In this document: positions 63,860-64,000 of the stretch, in pieces
Numbering within the stretch: position 1 is the stretch's first letter
Layout of the letters: each line of letters starts with the position of its first letter
Source of the DNA: M3007 sp037445225
GTDB taxonomy: Bacteria; Bacteroidota; Bacteroidia; Chitinophagales; Saprospiraceae
Assembly (NCBI GenBank): GCA_037445225.1
Contig: JBBIKW010000016.1
Location: 1 to 64,000, forward strand
Direction: 5' to 3'
Length of the DNA stretch: 64,000 nt
Position numbers and translations under genes: made by a program
The notes under the pieces: generated by a model
Database searches by the model: none
What the model was told of the DNA's origin: nothing
Seen by the model: only the letters and a program-made list of their open reading frames with translations

Positions 63860-64000
63860 TTAACGCACCAATATTAGGGTTTGTGCCCAGAAGAGCCCTT
63901 TCTGTTCGACCTGCACCCAGATAAGACCTGTATTCCAGTCGCACACATCCCAGGAGTTACTCGAAGAGACGATGTCTGCGACCATCAGTCTACCCAGTGG
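63860..64000 (-). CDS. C-terminal end of a T9SS cargo protein (partial)
   Basis: The last 46 residues of a protein that extends beyond the right edge. The tail PLGRLMVADIVSSSNSWDVC, then GLIWVQVEQKG, then TLILVR before the stop at 63860, is shaped like the final strands of a type IX sorting domain. Nothing can be said of the passenger domain. Confidence 0.6.
   Translation of the reverse strand, partial: PLGRLMVADIVSSSNSWDVCDWNTGLIWVQVEQKGLFWAQTLILVR

Overview
The window is a piece of a Bacteroidota chromosome of fairly high GC, most like the Saprospiria/Chitinophagia lineages (lineage is inference). The evidence is a SusC/SusD pair with an extra lipoprotein, at least three proteins with type IX secretion (T9SS)-like C-terminal sorting domains, start sites without clear Shine-Dalgarno sequences, and several promoters of the Bacteroidota form TTTG/TTG-N17-20-TAnnTTTG. 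Most of the DNA is densely packed, intact housekeeping and envelope genes.

Layout: the window opens at the 3' end of an rRNA operon (5S rRNA and terminator). A SNF2-type helicase faces it. Then come a SusC-SusD-lipoprotein operon (3.7-9.3 kb), an OmpA-like protein, pyrH, rfbA, infB and eno (to 16.6 kb), a four-helix channel-like protein resembling pentameric ligand-gated channels, a thioredoxin overlapping a T9SS FG-GAP protein, a hexapeptide-repeat protein, proS, two envelope proteins, folC and a TMTC-like membrane/TPR protein (to 29.0 kb).

The region 29.1-34.1 kb is different: long stretches without intact genes, partly AT-rich. Reading across frameshifts and stop codons reveals a decayed accessory island. 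It holds a DUF4338 (Druantia DruA-like) gene overlapping a NurA-like nuclease gene on the plus strand, then the C-terminus of an IS5-type transposase on the minus strand, then two consecutive P-loop ATPase genes on the minus strand. All are broken. This looks like a dead antiphage or DNA-processing locus.

From 34.1 kb order returns: a small Cys-rich secreted protein, an intergenic region with DnaA-box-like sites and a good promoter before dnaB, then serC, an enoyl-CoA-reductase-like SDR, pdxH, xerD, pnuC, an FtsX-type permease, a large SpoIIM-family membrane protein, an rRNA methyltransferase, a MacA/TolC-like efflux pair, an orphan LytTR response regulator, kbl, a zinc carboxypeptidase-like deacylase, a DUF4231 (SLATT-like) membrane protein, a secreted M4 metalloprotease with sorting domain, ruvA, a secreted MORN-repeat/caspase fusion, a ChaN-like haem-binding-family protein, a superoxide dismutase and the tail of another T9SS cargo protein at the right edge.

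No CRISPR array, prophage or tRNA gene was recognised. The best leads are the dead DruA-NurA/twin-ATPase island, the channel-like protein at 16.8 kb and the MORN-caspase at 60.3 kb.
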